Assembly (NCBI GenBank): GCA_012270975.1
Contig: JAAXHH010000014.1
Location: forward strand, 1 to 64,000
Direction of reading: 5' to 3'
From: Candidatus Latescibacterota bacterium
Lineage (GTDB): Bacteria; JAAXHH01
DNA length: 64,000 nt
The translations under genes and the position numbers were made by a program. Numbering within the stretch: position 1 is the first letter of the stretch; each line of letters begins with the position of its first letter. The notes below the pieces were generated by a model. The model was not told the DNA's origin. It worked only from the letters and a program-made list of their open reading frames with translations, and searched no databases. This document shows positions 8,801 to 17,382 of the stretch, piece after piece.

Positions 8801-9730
8801 TCAGGTACCCCCGGAGCCGTAATCCGCCAGGAGGTACTGCACGGCCAGGTTCGTGAAGTCACCCCACCGGGCCGCGAAATCCCGAATCTGCTCTTCGGAT
8901 ACGCGTTCTCCGTTGAAGTAATGCCGTTCGATGGAGCGTTTTACCGCCAGATCACCGGCGGCAATTACATGCCCTCTGCCCAGGTAACGGGCAAGAAACC
9001 AGTCCGCCGTCCACCGGCCGATGCCCACCAGGGCCGTCAGCTCCTCCTGAACCGAGGCGTCGTCCAGTTCCTTCAATCCGTCCAGGTCGATTTCACCGGA
9101 CCTGACGGCGCGGGCCAGGTTTAGAATATACCGTTCCTTTTGCCTCGAGAACTGCATCGGAATCAGATCGCCCGTGTTCAGTTCCGCCAGCCGCTCAGGC
9201 GTCGGAAAGGCGTAATGGGTTTCACCGTCGAATCTCAGAGATTCTCCGTACTCGGCCACCAGCCTGCCGCGCACCGTATAGGCAAACCCCAGGTTGATCT
9301 GCTGGGCCGTGATGGAGCCGACGAGCATTTCAAAGGGGTCGACCTGCAGGTTGAGACGCAGGCCGCGATGGGTATCGACGGCCGCGGACAGCACCGGGTC
9401 TTCCGACGCGAAGGTGTAGAACGCCTGCAAGGGAGCGGTCAGCCCCAGGATCTTCTTCGCCGCCTCCAGCGCCGCGTCGATCAGGACGGGGTCGACCGTA
9501 GAAGGGTCCGGCCCCCCGGCCGAGTTCTTCGGCCTCAAGCCCATCACAATCCGGTTACCGGATCGATACAACGTAATCAGGCAGGTTCCATGCGGAGCAC
9601 GTACTATCTTGGTGAAGACGCCGTCCTCGAACCGGTTGGCGAGATCGCTGCCATACCGCCGGTAACGGTCGAGGGTAGCATCGAAGTCGATGATCGCGCC
9701 TTCATCCGCTACGGTTAGTACTGCGCTCAT
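8801..9730 (-). CDS. DNA-3-methyladenine glycosylase II family protein (AlkA-like)
   Basis: The central and C-terminal part is a helix-hairpin-helix GPD glycosylase. LVGIGRWTADWFLARYLGRG is the hairpin, and the following AGDLAVKR contains the catalytic Asp. QQINLGFAYTVRGRLV matches the helix preceding the active site. It excises alkylated bases in base-excision repair. I prefer the internal ATG at 9730 (MSAVLTVADEG), giving 309 aa, over the track start 24 codons upstream; an AAGGG is present but distant. No ada-type HTH is fused. Confidence 0.85.
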   Translation of the reverse strand: MSAVLTVADEGAIIDFDATLDRYRRYGSDLANRFEDGVFTKIVRAPHGTCLITLYRSGNRIVMGLRPKNSAGGPDPSTVDPVLIDAALEAAKKILGLTAPLQAFYTFASEDPVLSAAVDTHRGLRLNLQVDPFEMLVGSITAQQINLGFAYTVRGRLVAEYGESLRFDGETHYAFPTPERLAELNTGDLIPMQFSRQKERYILNLARAVRSGEIDLDGLKELDDASVQEELTALVGIGRWTADWFLARYLGRGHVIAAGDLAVKRSIERHYFNGERVSEEQIRDFAARWGDFTNLAVQYLLADYGSGGT

Positions 9731-9811
9731 GGGTGTCTGATTTACCCTTGCCGGGAGAAGCAGACGCGGTGGTTCGACGACTTCACCGCGCCCTTTCCGC
9801 ATTTAAACCGA

Positions 9812-10165
9812 TCAAGCCTCCAGGGGCTTCCAGAGCCCGACGAAGGTACCCTCGTTGTCCGCGATCCAGGCAAAGTGTCCCATGCCGGGCACTTCGGTCG
9901 GCGGGACGATGGAAGATCCGCCCAGTTCCTCGGCCTTTGCGATGTAGGCGTCGAGGTCGTCGACCTGCACGTAGACCAGCGTGTAGTTATGCGGCTCATG
10001 GCCGAGTGCCGAAATATGCCCGCTGATCCCCGTGTCATCCTCGGGGACGATCATGGAGGCATGCTCGTGCGACTCCATTTCCCATCCGAACAGGTCGCTA
10101 TAGAAGGCCTGCGTTTCCTGGCGGTCTTTGCATCCGATCTCGAAGTGCACGACGGGGTTCGCCAT
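9812..10165 (-). CDS. VOC family protein
   Basis: MANPVVHFEIGCKDRQETQAF begins a glyoxalase-fold protein of 117 aa. His7 and the C-terminal GTFVGLWKP module match the group of small VOC proteins related to hydroxylases and lactoylglutathione-lyase-like proteins. A strong GGGAGG site lies upstream of the ATG. It may be co-transcribed with the YdeI-like gene upstream; the function is not assignable. Confidence 0.85.
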   Translation of the reverse strand: MANPVVHFEIGCKDRQETQAFYSDLFGWEMESHEHASMIVPEDDTGISGHISALGHEPHNYTLVYVQVDDLDAYIAKAEELGGSSIVPPTEVPGMGHFAWIADNEGTFVGLWKPLEA

Positions 10166-10265
10166 GGTGTTTCCTCCCTTGTAGTGGTGCGTTTCCTGGC
10201 GGCTGCGTTGCCGCGATGGTACGGTTGCCGCAATATGTTTTGCGGCGTGGTACGGTGGTTGCGAA

Positions 10266-10886
10266 CTACTTTTTGTACTTGTCGTGAAGCCCGTGTCCCG
10301 CGAGGATCATAGGCATGATCTTCTCGATGCGTCGGGTCCTGGTTTCCTCCCGTTTCGCCTCGGCGATGTGATCGGCGTACTCACGTCGCTTTCCCAGGGA
10401 GAGCGCGTTGAACTGCTCGCGGACTTCGTGATGTTCTGACAGCGCCCTGGCCAGTTCATCGGGAATCTGAAGGGGCTTGTTTCGGTCCGCCTTGATCTCT
10501 CTTCCCTGTCTTTGGTTTTCGATCGTTTCTTTTACGTATGCGCGAAGAAGGGCTTCGTCGATCTCGTCTTCGCTCTGCAGCCGCCACTGCCGCAGGGCCT
10601 TCGTCCTGCCTTCCTGCGCGTTGACCAGCACGCCGCGTTCGTCGCGAAGCAGCGCGCCCTGGTGGAACCAGATGCTGACAAAATCCTTGAACGCGACCAG
10701 ACCCACCAGGTTCTTGCCGTTCAAGGTATAGCACGGCGCGCCCCACTTGACCGTCTCTTCCAGGCCGGACCCGTTCATTACGGCGCGCAGCCGATCCAGC
10801 ATGGGCCTCCATTCACCGTGGCCCGCCAGGTAGTCCGGTACTGTCTTGTATCGTTGCAACTCGTGTCCTTTCGTTAAGTTGGCCAA
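10266..10886 (-). CDS. DUF1801/YdeI (OmpD-associated) family protein
   Basis: The first half (LRAVMNGSGLEETVKWGAPC ... GLVAFKDFVSIWFHQGALL) is the DUF1801 iron-chaperone-like (YdhG) fold. The second half (PLQIPDELARALSEHHEVRE ... YADHIAEAKREETRTRRIEK) is the YdeI/bacteriocin-protection helix. Together they give the normal YdeI-like architecture of about 200 aa. The cellular role of the family is poorly known; resistance to cationic peptides has been reported for YdeI in enteric bacteria. Cytoplasmic, no signal peptide. Confidence 0.85.
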   Translation of the reverse strand: MANLTKGHELQRYKTVPDYLAGHGEWRPMLDRLRAVMNGSGLEETVKWGAPCYTLNGKNLVGLVAFKDFVSIWFHQGALLRDERGVLVNAQEGRTKALRQWRLQSEDEIDEALLRAYVKETIENQRQGREIKADRNKPLQIPDELARALSEHHEVREQFNALSLGKRREYADHIAEAKREETRTRRIEKIMPMILAGHGLHDKYKK

Positions 10887-10927
10887 CTTTAAAATAGAGT
10901 TGGCCGGTGCGCGTATCGAACCCGCCC

Positions 10928-10963
10928 GGGATCGAGACCCTGCCTGGGATCGAGACCCTGCCT
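10928..10963. repeat. 18-nt tandem repeat just past the polB stop
   Basis: Two perfect copies of gggatcgagaccctgcct lie at 10928 and 10946, and a partial, diverged third copy runs into the last codons of polB. On the minus strand the unit resembles the gene's own end (ctcgatcttag then gcaggg). Confidence 0.85.
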
Positions 10964-13577
10964 AAGATCGAGGTACTTCTGTAGGATCGCCCCTGTGCCG
11001 ACCGGGCGTCAAGGCATTTCCGAACAGGTTCAGCCGGCCCGAGATGGCGGCTTCAACGTCCAGGTCGTACGCCTGGGCGATGGTCTTGACGATGGGCCGG
11101 ATCTGTTTGTCGATGTAATGGGCGTAGTCGATGGGGGACGTCAGCTGTCCTTCCGGCTGCGGTCCGTCCCTCGTGACCACGTATCGAATCACCCCGGTCG
11201 GGTTTTCCATGAGCCGGGCGGCCTTGACGTGGGGCGGAACCGAGCGCGTGTAGGACGCCACCGGTTTGCGGAGGTTCTTCCGGTACACGAGCAGATCATC
11301 CTTGTGCCCGGACTGAACCGCGTGGACCCAGCGGAAGACCTCTTCTTCGATCTCGACGCCGGGCACTTCGTGAAACACGCGGTCAAGCAGTACGGCCTGC
11401 AACTGGTGCGCCAGGTCGGTCCAGTCCCGCCGCACGGCTTCCATGCCCACGATCTCCACCACGTCGGCGTCCCCTTCGCGGAGGAGCCCAGCGTATCCCT
11501 TGGCCCGGCCCCGTTCGCTGTCCCCCCGCATCGACGGTAGCAGAAACCTGTGGTAGTTCTTTTCCAGTTCCAGTTCAAGGTGCGAAGCCACGCCATACCG
11601 GTCCTTAACGTGCCTGGCCAGCCGGGCATTGATCCGATCGCATACCGCTCGACCGAGTCGCAGGGCCTCGCCTGGTTCGGGATGATCCGGCGTTCTCAAA
11701 TCCACGAACACGGAATCGGTATCCCCATACAGCACCTGGTATCCGTCCTTTTCCAACTCGTCTCGGCACCACTTCAGAATGTAGTGGCCGAATTCCGTTA
11801 TCGCACCGGCCAGTTGAGGCGCGGCGAAGCGGCAGGAAGACGACGCCAGCACGCCATAGAACGAATTCATGACGATCTTGTAGGCGAAGGAAGCGAGTTC
11901 GTCGCCGGCGGCCTTAGCCTCGTCACGGCTTTTGAAGAACTGCTCCAGCATCGACGGCAGTATGCCGGGCGTACGGGAAAACCGCGCGCCGTTTGGGGCC
12001 GTAAGGATCCCCTTTGTACTACACCTGTCGGGAGGCACCTCGTCTGATTCCGTGCCGCCCTCGCCTGACTCCGTGCCGGCGTCATCGCCGGATGCGTCGA
12101 CTCCCCCGCCCTCCGCATCGTCCCGTGCCTGGATATGCGCCAGGGGATCGATGTTGAAGGTTCGGATGATGGACGGATACAGGCTCTTGAAATCGAAGAC
12201 GAATACGTTCCGGTAGAGCCCCGCCTTCGCAGGGATGATCAGACCCCCAGGGGCGCCGGCGCCCGGAGTGCGGTCCACGCCCGTCGTAGGCGCTACCATG
12301 TTACGCTGATGGAGGGCGTTGATGTAGATATTGTCGAAGGCGGCCACGCTTACCCACGCCCGTTCGAGCGGCAGCCCCGTGAGCAGCCCTCTGCGCAGGG
12401 TCAGGTTGATCAGCCCTTCCGCTTCCAGGATGTCGAGTACCAGCCTGGCGTCCTCAAGGCAGTAGGCGCAGAACAGTTTTCTGTCCTCGTGATAGACTTC
12501 CGTGATCTTCTCGGCCCTTGAGTCTCCCGCTTCTTCTTCGAGGAGCTTTCCCCGGCCCAGGATGGCGTTGGCCACCGTGTCCAGCCGGTAGTCCTCGAAC
12601 CGTTGCAGCGTGCCGCGAAGGAGATGCAGGGCGTCCAGGATCTGGCGCCCGTGTATGGCCATGGTGCTACCGCCCCACACTTCACCGGACCGGTACCAGG
12701 ACTGGTCGTCCGTACGCCCGAGCTGGAACGGGACATTCAGGTCCTTGAAGCGCCTTTGCAGCACGCTCAGATCGAAGTCGATCAGATTCCAGCCCGTAAT
12801 CAGGTCGGGATCCATGTCGATAATCCGCTTCGACACCCCGCGCAGCATCGATGTCTCGTCGGACCAGCAGACCAGGTGGCTCGGATCATCCGGCGCGGGT
12901 TCACCGACCATGTGGATCTCTTCGGAGTCGGCGCCCTCGACCGTATCCGCCAGGATCAGTCCCACGGCGTAAATCGTGGTTGCCTCGGGATCGGTTTCGA
13001 TGTCCAGGGCCAGCACGCGGAAGTACGGTTCCCAGTACGCGGGGTGCAGTGAGGGGTTGGCGTATACGCGGTCGACCCGGTCGCCGGTCGCCCACGAACC
13101 GCTGATCCTGACGCCGCCACGCAGGCCCTTTCCAATCAGGAACTGCCTGCTGAAGGGGATATCTCCTTCGTAACTCCGCGTGCCCTGGGCCTCGAGCGCT
13201 TTTACCAGGCTGCGCAGGTCCCGTACGCGGTCGCACTGGACGCCGACCACCGGTTCTCCATCCATCGTCGTGCAATCCGATGGAGCAAACCTGGCGGAAA
13301 TCCCGTCGGAACCGATCCGGGCCGAGGCCGCCTGCGTTTCGGAGGCCCGAACGTAGAGCATGGGCGAAACGCGGTCGTCCGTAAACAGGAAGGTCTGTCC
13401 GTCCTGGAGTTTGCCCACGCCACAGATGACGTCCCGTCCGTTTTTCAGGCGATGAAACACGTGGAGTAGATACCCCACGTCTCCGTCGCCGCCGCTGTGG
13501 CCGCCTTCGGGACCCGGGTCGATGATGTGGTCGGCCATTTTGATCACGTCGAGATGATGTACCGAAACGCCGGTCAC
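10962..13577 (-). CDS. polB: DNA polymerase II, family B DNA polymerase
   Basis: Exonuclease motifs are intact: LALDIETD (ExoI), GWNLIDFD (ExoII) and YCLEDARLVLD (ExoIII). Polymerase motifs follow in order: DFKSLYPSII (A), KIVMNSFYG (B) and YGDTDSVF (C). This is a proofreading translesion/restart polymerase of the E. coli PolB type; 871 aa is slightly longer than usual. Two oddities: an acidic low-complexity insert (about residues 490-530, GGGVDASGDDAGTESGEGG) after motif A, and an N-terminus (HLDVIKMADHIIDPGPEGG) that matches the conserved C-terminal tail of UvrA, not PolB. The start is uncertain: GTG 13577, ATG 13538 or GTG 13478; none has a strong ribosome site. Confidence 0.92.
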   Translation of the reverse strand: MTGVSVHHLDVIKMADHIIDPGPEGGHSGGDGDVGYLLHVFHRLKNGRDVICGVGKLQDGQTFLFTDDRVSPMLYVRASETQAASARIGSDGISARFAPSDCTTMDGEPVVGVQCDRVRDLRSLVKALEAQGTRSYEGDIPFSRQFLIGKGLRGGVRISGSWATGDRVDRVYANPSLHPAYWEPYFRVLALDIETDPEATTIYAVGLILADTVEGADSEEIHMVGEPAPDDPSHLVCWSDETSMLRGVSKRIIDMDPDLITGWNLIDFDLSVLQRRFKDLNVPFQLGRTDDQSWYRSGEVWGGSTMAIHGRQILDALHLLRGTLQRFEDYRLDTVANAILGRGKLLEEEAGDSRAEKITEVYHEDRKLFCAYCLEDARLVLDILEAEGLINLTLRRGLLTGLPLERAWVSVAAFDNIYINALHQRNMVAPTTGVDRTPGAGAPGGLIIPAKAGLYRNVFVFDFKSLYPSIIRTFNIDPLAHIQARDDAEGGGVDASGDDAGTESGEGGTESDEVPPDRCSTKGILTAPNGARFSRTPGILPSMLEQFFKSRDEAKAAGDELASFAYKIVMNSFYGVLASSSCRFAAPQLAGAITEFGHYILKWCRDELEKDGYQVLYGDTDSVFVDLRTPDHPEPGEALRLGRAVCDRINARLARHVKDRYGVASHLELELEKNYHRFLLPSMRGDSERGRAKGYAGLLREGDADVVEIVGMEAVRRDWTDLAHQLQAVLLDRVFHEVPGVEIEEEVFRWVHAVQSGHKDDLLVYRKNLRKPVASYTRSVPPHVKAARLMENPTGVIRYVVTRDGPQPEGQLTSPIDYAHYIDKQIRPIVKTIAQAYDLDVEAAISGRLNLFGNALTPGRHRGDPTEVPRS

Positions 13578-13734
13578 TGGAGACGGGAATCAATTCGTGC
13601 ATAAAAAGATAAAGCGCACACCGTAAACCCGTGACCGGTTCAAGGAGGCGCCCGTTTTATATAATATCCGGAGGCGCCGACGTCAACGTACAAATACCGG
13701 TACAAAGCGCTGTACACCGGCGTTCCGAGGCGGT

Positions 13735-13780
13735 TACCGGCGCCGCGCCCGGCTGAATACCGGCGCCGCGCCCGGCTGAA
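13735..13780. repeat. Perfect 23-nt direct tandem repeat
   Basis: Two identical, adjacent copies begin taccggcgccgcgcccggct, at 13735 and 13758. Each is rich in GC and contains GGCGCC. It lies between divergent genes. Confidence 0.9.
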
Positions 13781-13844
13781 TGGTCGGATTGGTCTGAGCA
13801 AACGTCAGATCCTCCAACTGGCGCCCTCTAATCGGGGAAAACTC

Positions 13845-13874
13845 TTGATGGCGTGTTTCAAGAATCCTTACATT
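13845..13874 (+). promoter_or_regulatory. Probable promoter for the haemoglobin-ankyrin gene
   Basis: TTGATG (13845-13850) and TACATT (13869-13874) are 18 bases apart and about 90 bases upstream of the GTG start at 13964. The same -10 sequence occurs in two better promoters in the window. Confidence 0.45.
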
Positions 13875-13963
13875 TTGACAAGCTTTCCGGTTGTCACCCG
13901 ACCATGAAACCCCGGATTCGAGCGCCGTGGCCATAGCGGCCATTACACCCAAAGGCTGGCGCC

Positions 13964-15466
13964 GTGGCTGAGAAGCAGACAACAACAGATTCTCCCGGCG
14001 TGCGCGCCCGGCTTGCCCACCGCGGTGGATTCGCCCGAACATTGAGGCCCGATCCGACTCTCTTCGAGCGCATCGGCGGTCGATCCGTGGTCACGCGGGT
14101 CATCGACGGCCTGTATGACCGGATCGAAGAGGACGCCGAACTACGTCCCATGTTCACCCGTACGCTGGCTCCCGAACGCATGAAGCAGAAGGCTTTCCTG
14201 GAAGAATGGATGGGAGGAGAGCCCGGCTATACCCATCACCATGCGTACGGCGGCATCCGGAACCGGCACGGACATATACACATCACAAGGGAATCCGCCG
14301 AGCGGTGGCTGGCGCACATGGCCACGTCGCTGCGGGATCATATAGCCGACGGACGGCTTGTGGAGGAGGTGCTCGACACGCTCGGCCCCCTTGCCCGCGG
14401 CCTCGTCAACGAGCAAAGACCCGCCCGGCACGGGTGGGAGATGAGATGCCACAGGGAGAAGCGATGGAGAAAGCCGGCAAAGATGGCGGCCAGGGGGCAT
14501 GTGGAAACCCTGGGACGATACCTGGAAGAGGATCCCACGGTGCTGGACGATCCCCGTCACGGCGCGATCATCCTCGTAGAAGCGGCGTTGCGGGGCCACA
14601 CGCTGGTAGCGGCCCTGCTGCTGGATCGGGGCGTGGATGTGAACATGCCGTCGGCCCATTCGAGCGATATCATGATGACCGCCTACTGTGCCGCCCGAAG
14701 CAAGAAGAAGGACGAAACGGCCGCGTTCCTACAGGAGCGAGGCGCCGTGTATGATATATTCAGCGCCTGCTTTCTCGGCGACCTGGACCGTGTTACCGCG
14801 CTGCTTGAAGAAGAACCCGGCCTCGTAGATGCCCACGATCCCGCCTGCGACCTGCTGCCCGTGACCCCCTTGCACCACGCTGTGCATGCCGGACACGAAC
14901 GGGTCGTGCGGTTGCTGTTTGACCGGGGCGCCGAGACCGGCATGAACAGCACGCCACTGGTCAACTACGCCGCGGGACTTGGTCGTAAAGACCTGGTCCG
15001 GCTGTTACTGGAAAAAGACGCGGACGCAACCAGAATGGGTTGCGGACACTGGGTCCTGGATCCCGAAATGGCGGCCCTGCTGATCGCACACGGCGCCGAC
15101 GTCAACTACCCGGAGGGACGCTGGATCTGGACGGCCTGTACGGGAAACAACAGCCAGCGGGACGATCCGGAATACGTACAGGCATTGCTGGACAAGGGGG
15201 CCCGGATCGACACGGTGCTGCGCGGTGCGGGAGCCCTGCACTTCGCCGCAAAGGCCGGATTCACCGGGGTGATGGAGGTGCTGCTGGACAACGGGGCTCC
15301 GGTCGACGCGCGGAGCGAAAAGGGCGAGACCCCCCTGTCTTACGCGCTGAAGGCGGGTCCCCGGGCGGACATGGTGAAATCGGCGGCCCTGCTGTTGGCC
15401 CGCGGAGCGGACCGACCCTTGAAGACAGACTGGGCAAGTCGCCCCTGGGGATCGCCCGCCGGATGA
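13964..15466 (+). CDS. Truncated haemoglobin (group II-like) fused to ankyrin repeats, 3' frameshift
   Basis: Residues about 30-145 are a truncated globin: LFERIGGRSVVTRVIDGLYD, then LEEWMGGEPGYTHHHAYGGI and IRNRHGHIHIT, where the RxRH His is the likely proximal haem ligand, then AERWLAHM. From about residue 170 ankyrin repeats follow, such as PLHHAVHAGHERVVRLLFDR and GALHFAAKAGFTGVMEVLLD. Start GTG with AAAGG upstream. The reading frame ends oddly (RPLKTDWASRPWGSPAG), while the -1 frame continues a proper ankyrin sequence from 15412 to 15531. A one-base deletion has probably truncated the last repeat. It may couple O2/NO sensing to protein interaction (inference). Confidence 0.88.
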   Translation: MAEKQTTTDSPGVRARLAHRGGFARTLRPDPTLFERIGGRSVVTRVIDGLYDRIEEDAELRPMFTRTLAPERMKQKAFLEEWMGGEPGYTHHHAYGGIRNRHGHIHITRESAERWLAHMATSLRDHIADGRLVEEVLDTLGPLARGLVNEQRPARHGWEMRCHREKRWRKPAKMAARGHVETLGRYLEEDPTVLDDPRHGAIILVEAALRGHTLVAALLLDRGVDVNMPSAHSSDIMMTAYCAARSKKKDETAAFLQERGAVYDIFSACFLGDLDRVTALLEEEPGLVDAHDPACDLLPVTPLHHAVHAGHERVVRLLFDRGAETGMNSTPLVNYAAGLGRKDLVRLLLEKDADATRMGCGHWVLDPEMAALLIAHGADVNYPEGRWIWTACTGNNSQRDDPEYVQALLDKGARIDTVLRGAGALHFAAKAGFTGVMEVLLDNGAPVDARSEKGETPLSYALKAGPRADMVKSAALLLARGADRPLKTDWASRPWGSPAG

Positions 15467-15531
15467 AGCGTCCCGACAAGGAACGCATCGTCTCGATGTT
15501 CGAGGCCGTCAGTCCTACCGTGCCGGTGTAA
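15412..15531 (+). other. Out-of-frame tail of the haemoglobin-ankyrin protein
   Basis: In the -1 frame the sequence after GAD (15410-15412) reads PTLEDRLGKSPLGIARRMKR and ends with FEAVSPTVPV at 15531. LGKSPLGIA is the ankyrin TPLxxA motif, so this is the original C-terminus. Restoring one C at 15412-15413 would rejoin the frames. The tail overlaps the end of the convergent ankyrin gene by 17 bases. Confidence 0.7.
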
Positions 15532-16546
15532 TATCCTTCAAGTACGAAACCAGGGCCTCGCGCTCAGGCGACGTGCCGTGGATTTCGATCCCCACTTCCG
15601 CCCATACCAGCGGCGTCGTGCCGTGTTCATCGTCTGTCGCGCCCGGATCGGCGCCGGCATCGACGAGCATCTTCGCGATCCCAGGATCGACGCACAGATG
15701 CAGGGGCGTCTGCCCGGAGTCCGCCCGGGGGTTCGCATCCGCTCCGCAGTCCAGCAGTACCCGGACCGTTTCCGCCCGTCCATGCTGCACCGCGGCGTGC
15801 AAGGGCGTCCCCACCACGGCGTGAAGCCCGATCTTCCCCTCGAAAACCAGTGTGCGCGCATCGGCCTTAAAAAGCTGGCTGAGTCGATCTGTCCTTCCCA
15901 GGGCGGCAAGCTGACAGGGGTCGGCCGATGCCCCGCGGTCAATCAGGTATTCCGCCAGCCGGCGACAACGTTCGCCGCGGGACAGCGCCGTACCCAGTGG
16001 CGTGTTGCCGTCGCCGTCGGTCGTATCCATCCGCGCTCCGTGGTCCAGCAGGATCCCGGCCGTTTCCACGGACACCGCCACGTGGAGAGGCGGCTCTCCA
16101 CCCAATGCTGGACGGGATGCCGCGCCGGGATCTTCCGCCAGTATTGCCCGGACGGCGGTGACGTCATCCAGCAGGCACGCGGCGTGCAGATCCACATACG
16201 CGCCGCATGACCGCAATATGTCGGCTGCATCCGTGTGTCCCCAGTGGGCAGCGAGGTGCAGGGCAGTCCAACCTCCATAGGAATCGGTGCCGCCGTTTGG
16301 GTCCGCCCCTTTGCGCAACAGTATCTCGATGACCTTCGTGTCACCGCGTTCCGCCGCCAGTTGAATCGGCACGGGGCGGCCTCCCCAGCGCGGGTGGTTC
16401 ACGGCCTCGTTGACTATACCAGGTACCTGGGAAAGGGTTGCTTCGACCCCGGCCGGATCCATCTGCCAGATGGCCGTTCGCAGTCGTTCCATGGCCGCTC
16501 TGGCGTGTGGATTCGCTTGCGGGGCGGGTTCACGGGATTCGGACAT
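15515..16546 (-). CDS. Ankyrin-repeat protein
   Basis: This 343-aa protein consists almost entirely of ankyrin repeats: IQLAAERGDTKVIEILLRKG, ALHLAAHWGHTDAADILRSC, PLHVAVSVETAGILLDHGA, PLHAAVQHGRAETVRVLLDC and PLHLCVDPGIAKMLVDAGAD. It has no signal peptide, membrane segment or catalytic domain. The N-terminal 50 residues (ARAAMERLRTAIWQMDPAGV) are helical and form a capping region. GAGAGGA precedes the ATG. It is convergent with the haemoglobin-ankyrin gene. Its role is presumably binding another protein, but the partner is unknown. Confidence 0.9.
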   Translation of the reverse strand: MSESREPAPQANPHARAAMERLRTAIWQMDPAGVEATLSQVPGIVNEAVNHPRWGGRPVPIQLAAERGDTKVIEILLRKGADPNGGTDSYGGWTALHLAAHWGHTDAADILRSCGAYVDLHAACLLDDVTAVRAILAEDPGAASRPALGGEPPLHVAVSVETAGILLDHGARMDTTDGDGNTPLGTALSRGERCRRLAEYLIDRGASADPCQLAALGRTDRLSQLFKADARTLVFEGKIGLHAVVGTPLHAAVQHGRAETVRVLLDCGADANPRADSGQTPLHLCVDPGIAKMLVDAGADPGATDDEHGTTPLVWAEVGIEIHGTSPEREALVSYLKDITPAR

Positions 16547-16594
16547 CTGGCTATCCTCTCTTCTGACCTGTTCGATGCATGGATGCGTGGACGC

Positions 16595-17371
16595 CTAACT
16601 GTACTTTTCGAGGATCCGGGATAACAGTTCGTATCTGCGAACGCCAAACGGGGGGTTTCGCCTAATGGTATTCAGGCGACGTTCGCATTCCGGCAAGGCA
16701 TACGACACGGCGCGGCGGGCACTCGGCGTGTCTACCTCGGACAGGGCAAGCAAAGTGTAGTAGAAGGGGAACCGGCGCCACGTCCCCGCGCCGTCTTCGT
16801 GGCTTGTCAGTATGCCGATGCCTTCGTCCAGGTGACGGGCGTAGTCGCCGAGGCCGCCAATGGCCATGTGCCGCCAGAGCGAGACGGTGCACGGACCGCA
16901 GCAGAACGTACCCCGCGGTTTGCCCTTCGCGTGCGCCACCTCGAAACACCCGAGCAGTATGGACGTTGCTGCCTCGAGTTCGGGCAGCAGGTCGCGCCCG
17001 ACACGGCGGTTCAGCAGGATGATCGCCCTGCAGGATTCCTCGGCGTGGATATGCCGCAGCGACGCCGATTGAAGCCGTTCACCGGTGAAGGTATAGAGTT
17101 TGGATCGGCTGTCCTGCTCCGTAACGCCGAACGTCCCGGCATAAGCGGAATCCGCGCCGAAACGACCGGCCAGCCAGTCCATGGTGCGTTTTGCTTCGGT
17201 CCGGTCGAACGTTTCGCCGAGGAAGTGCCGTTCGTTGATGCGGTCCAGCGTTATGGAGAGACTGTGGGGATGGGGAATGCTGCCCATGGACATTATTATA
17301 TTGACAATAAAGACCTTACGCCAGAAAATCATCCTCGCTTCATGCACTTTCCCACAGGATCCAATCGCCAT
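16595..17371 (-). CDS. Conserved hypothetical protein
   Basis: I do not recognise this family. The protein is mainly alpha-helical, with a possible repeat-like layout and a cysteine motif GTFCCGPCTVSLWRHMAIGG in the middle that could bind metal or act in redox chemistry. The C-terminus (RRAVSYALPECERRLNTIRR) looks like a helical repeat. The start is unclear: the first ATG (17371) gives 258 aa, but MSMGSIPHPHSLSITLDRIN at about 17293 is a more natural beginning; neither has a clear ribosome site. Divergent from the sialidase-like gene. Confidence 0.6.
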   Translation of the reverse strand: MAIGSCGKVHEARMIFWRKVFIVNIIMSMGSIPHPHSLSITLDRINERHFLGETFDRTEAKRTMDWLAGRFGADSAYAGTFGVTEQDSRSKLYTFTGERLQSASLRHIHAEESCRAIILLNRRVGRDLLPELEAATSILLGCFEVAHAKGKPRGTFCCGPCTVSLWRHMAIGGLGDYARHLDEGIGILTSHEDGAGTWRRFPFYYTLLALSEVDTPSARRAVSYALPECERRLNTIRRNPPFGVRRYELLSRILEKYS

Positions 17372-17382
17372 CGAGGTTAACC

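Larger units (their letters stand above)
13578..13963. other. Intergenic region between polB and the haemoglobin-ankyrin gene
   Basis: This 386-base divergent gap contains two perfect 23-nt repeats (13735-13780) and a promoter-like element for the plus-strand gene (13845-13874), both listed separately. I see no credible ORF or RNA gene in it. Confidence 0.6.

Noticed and set aside
17299-17320. TTGACA-like element upstream of the sialidase gene and TATAAT on the other strand
   Set aside because: The partner boxes are at wrong distances, so I do not call a promoter.
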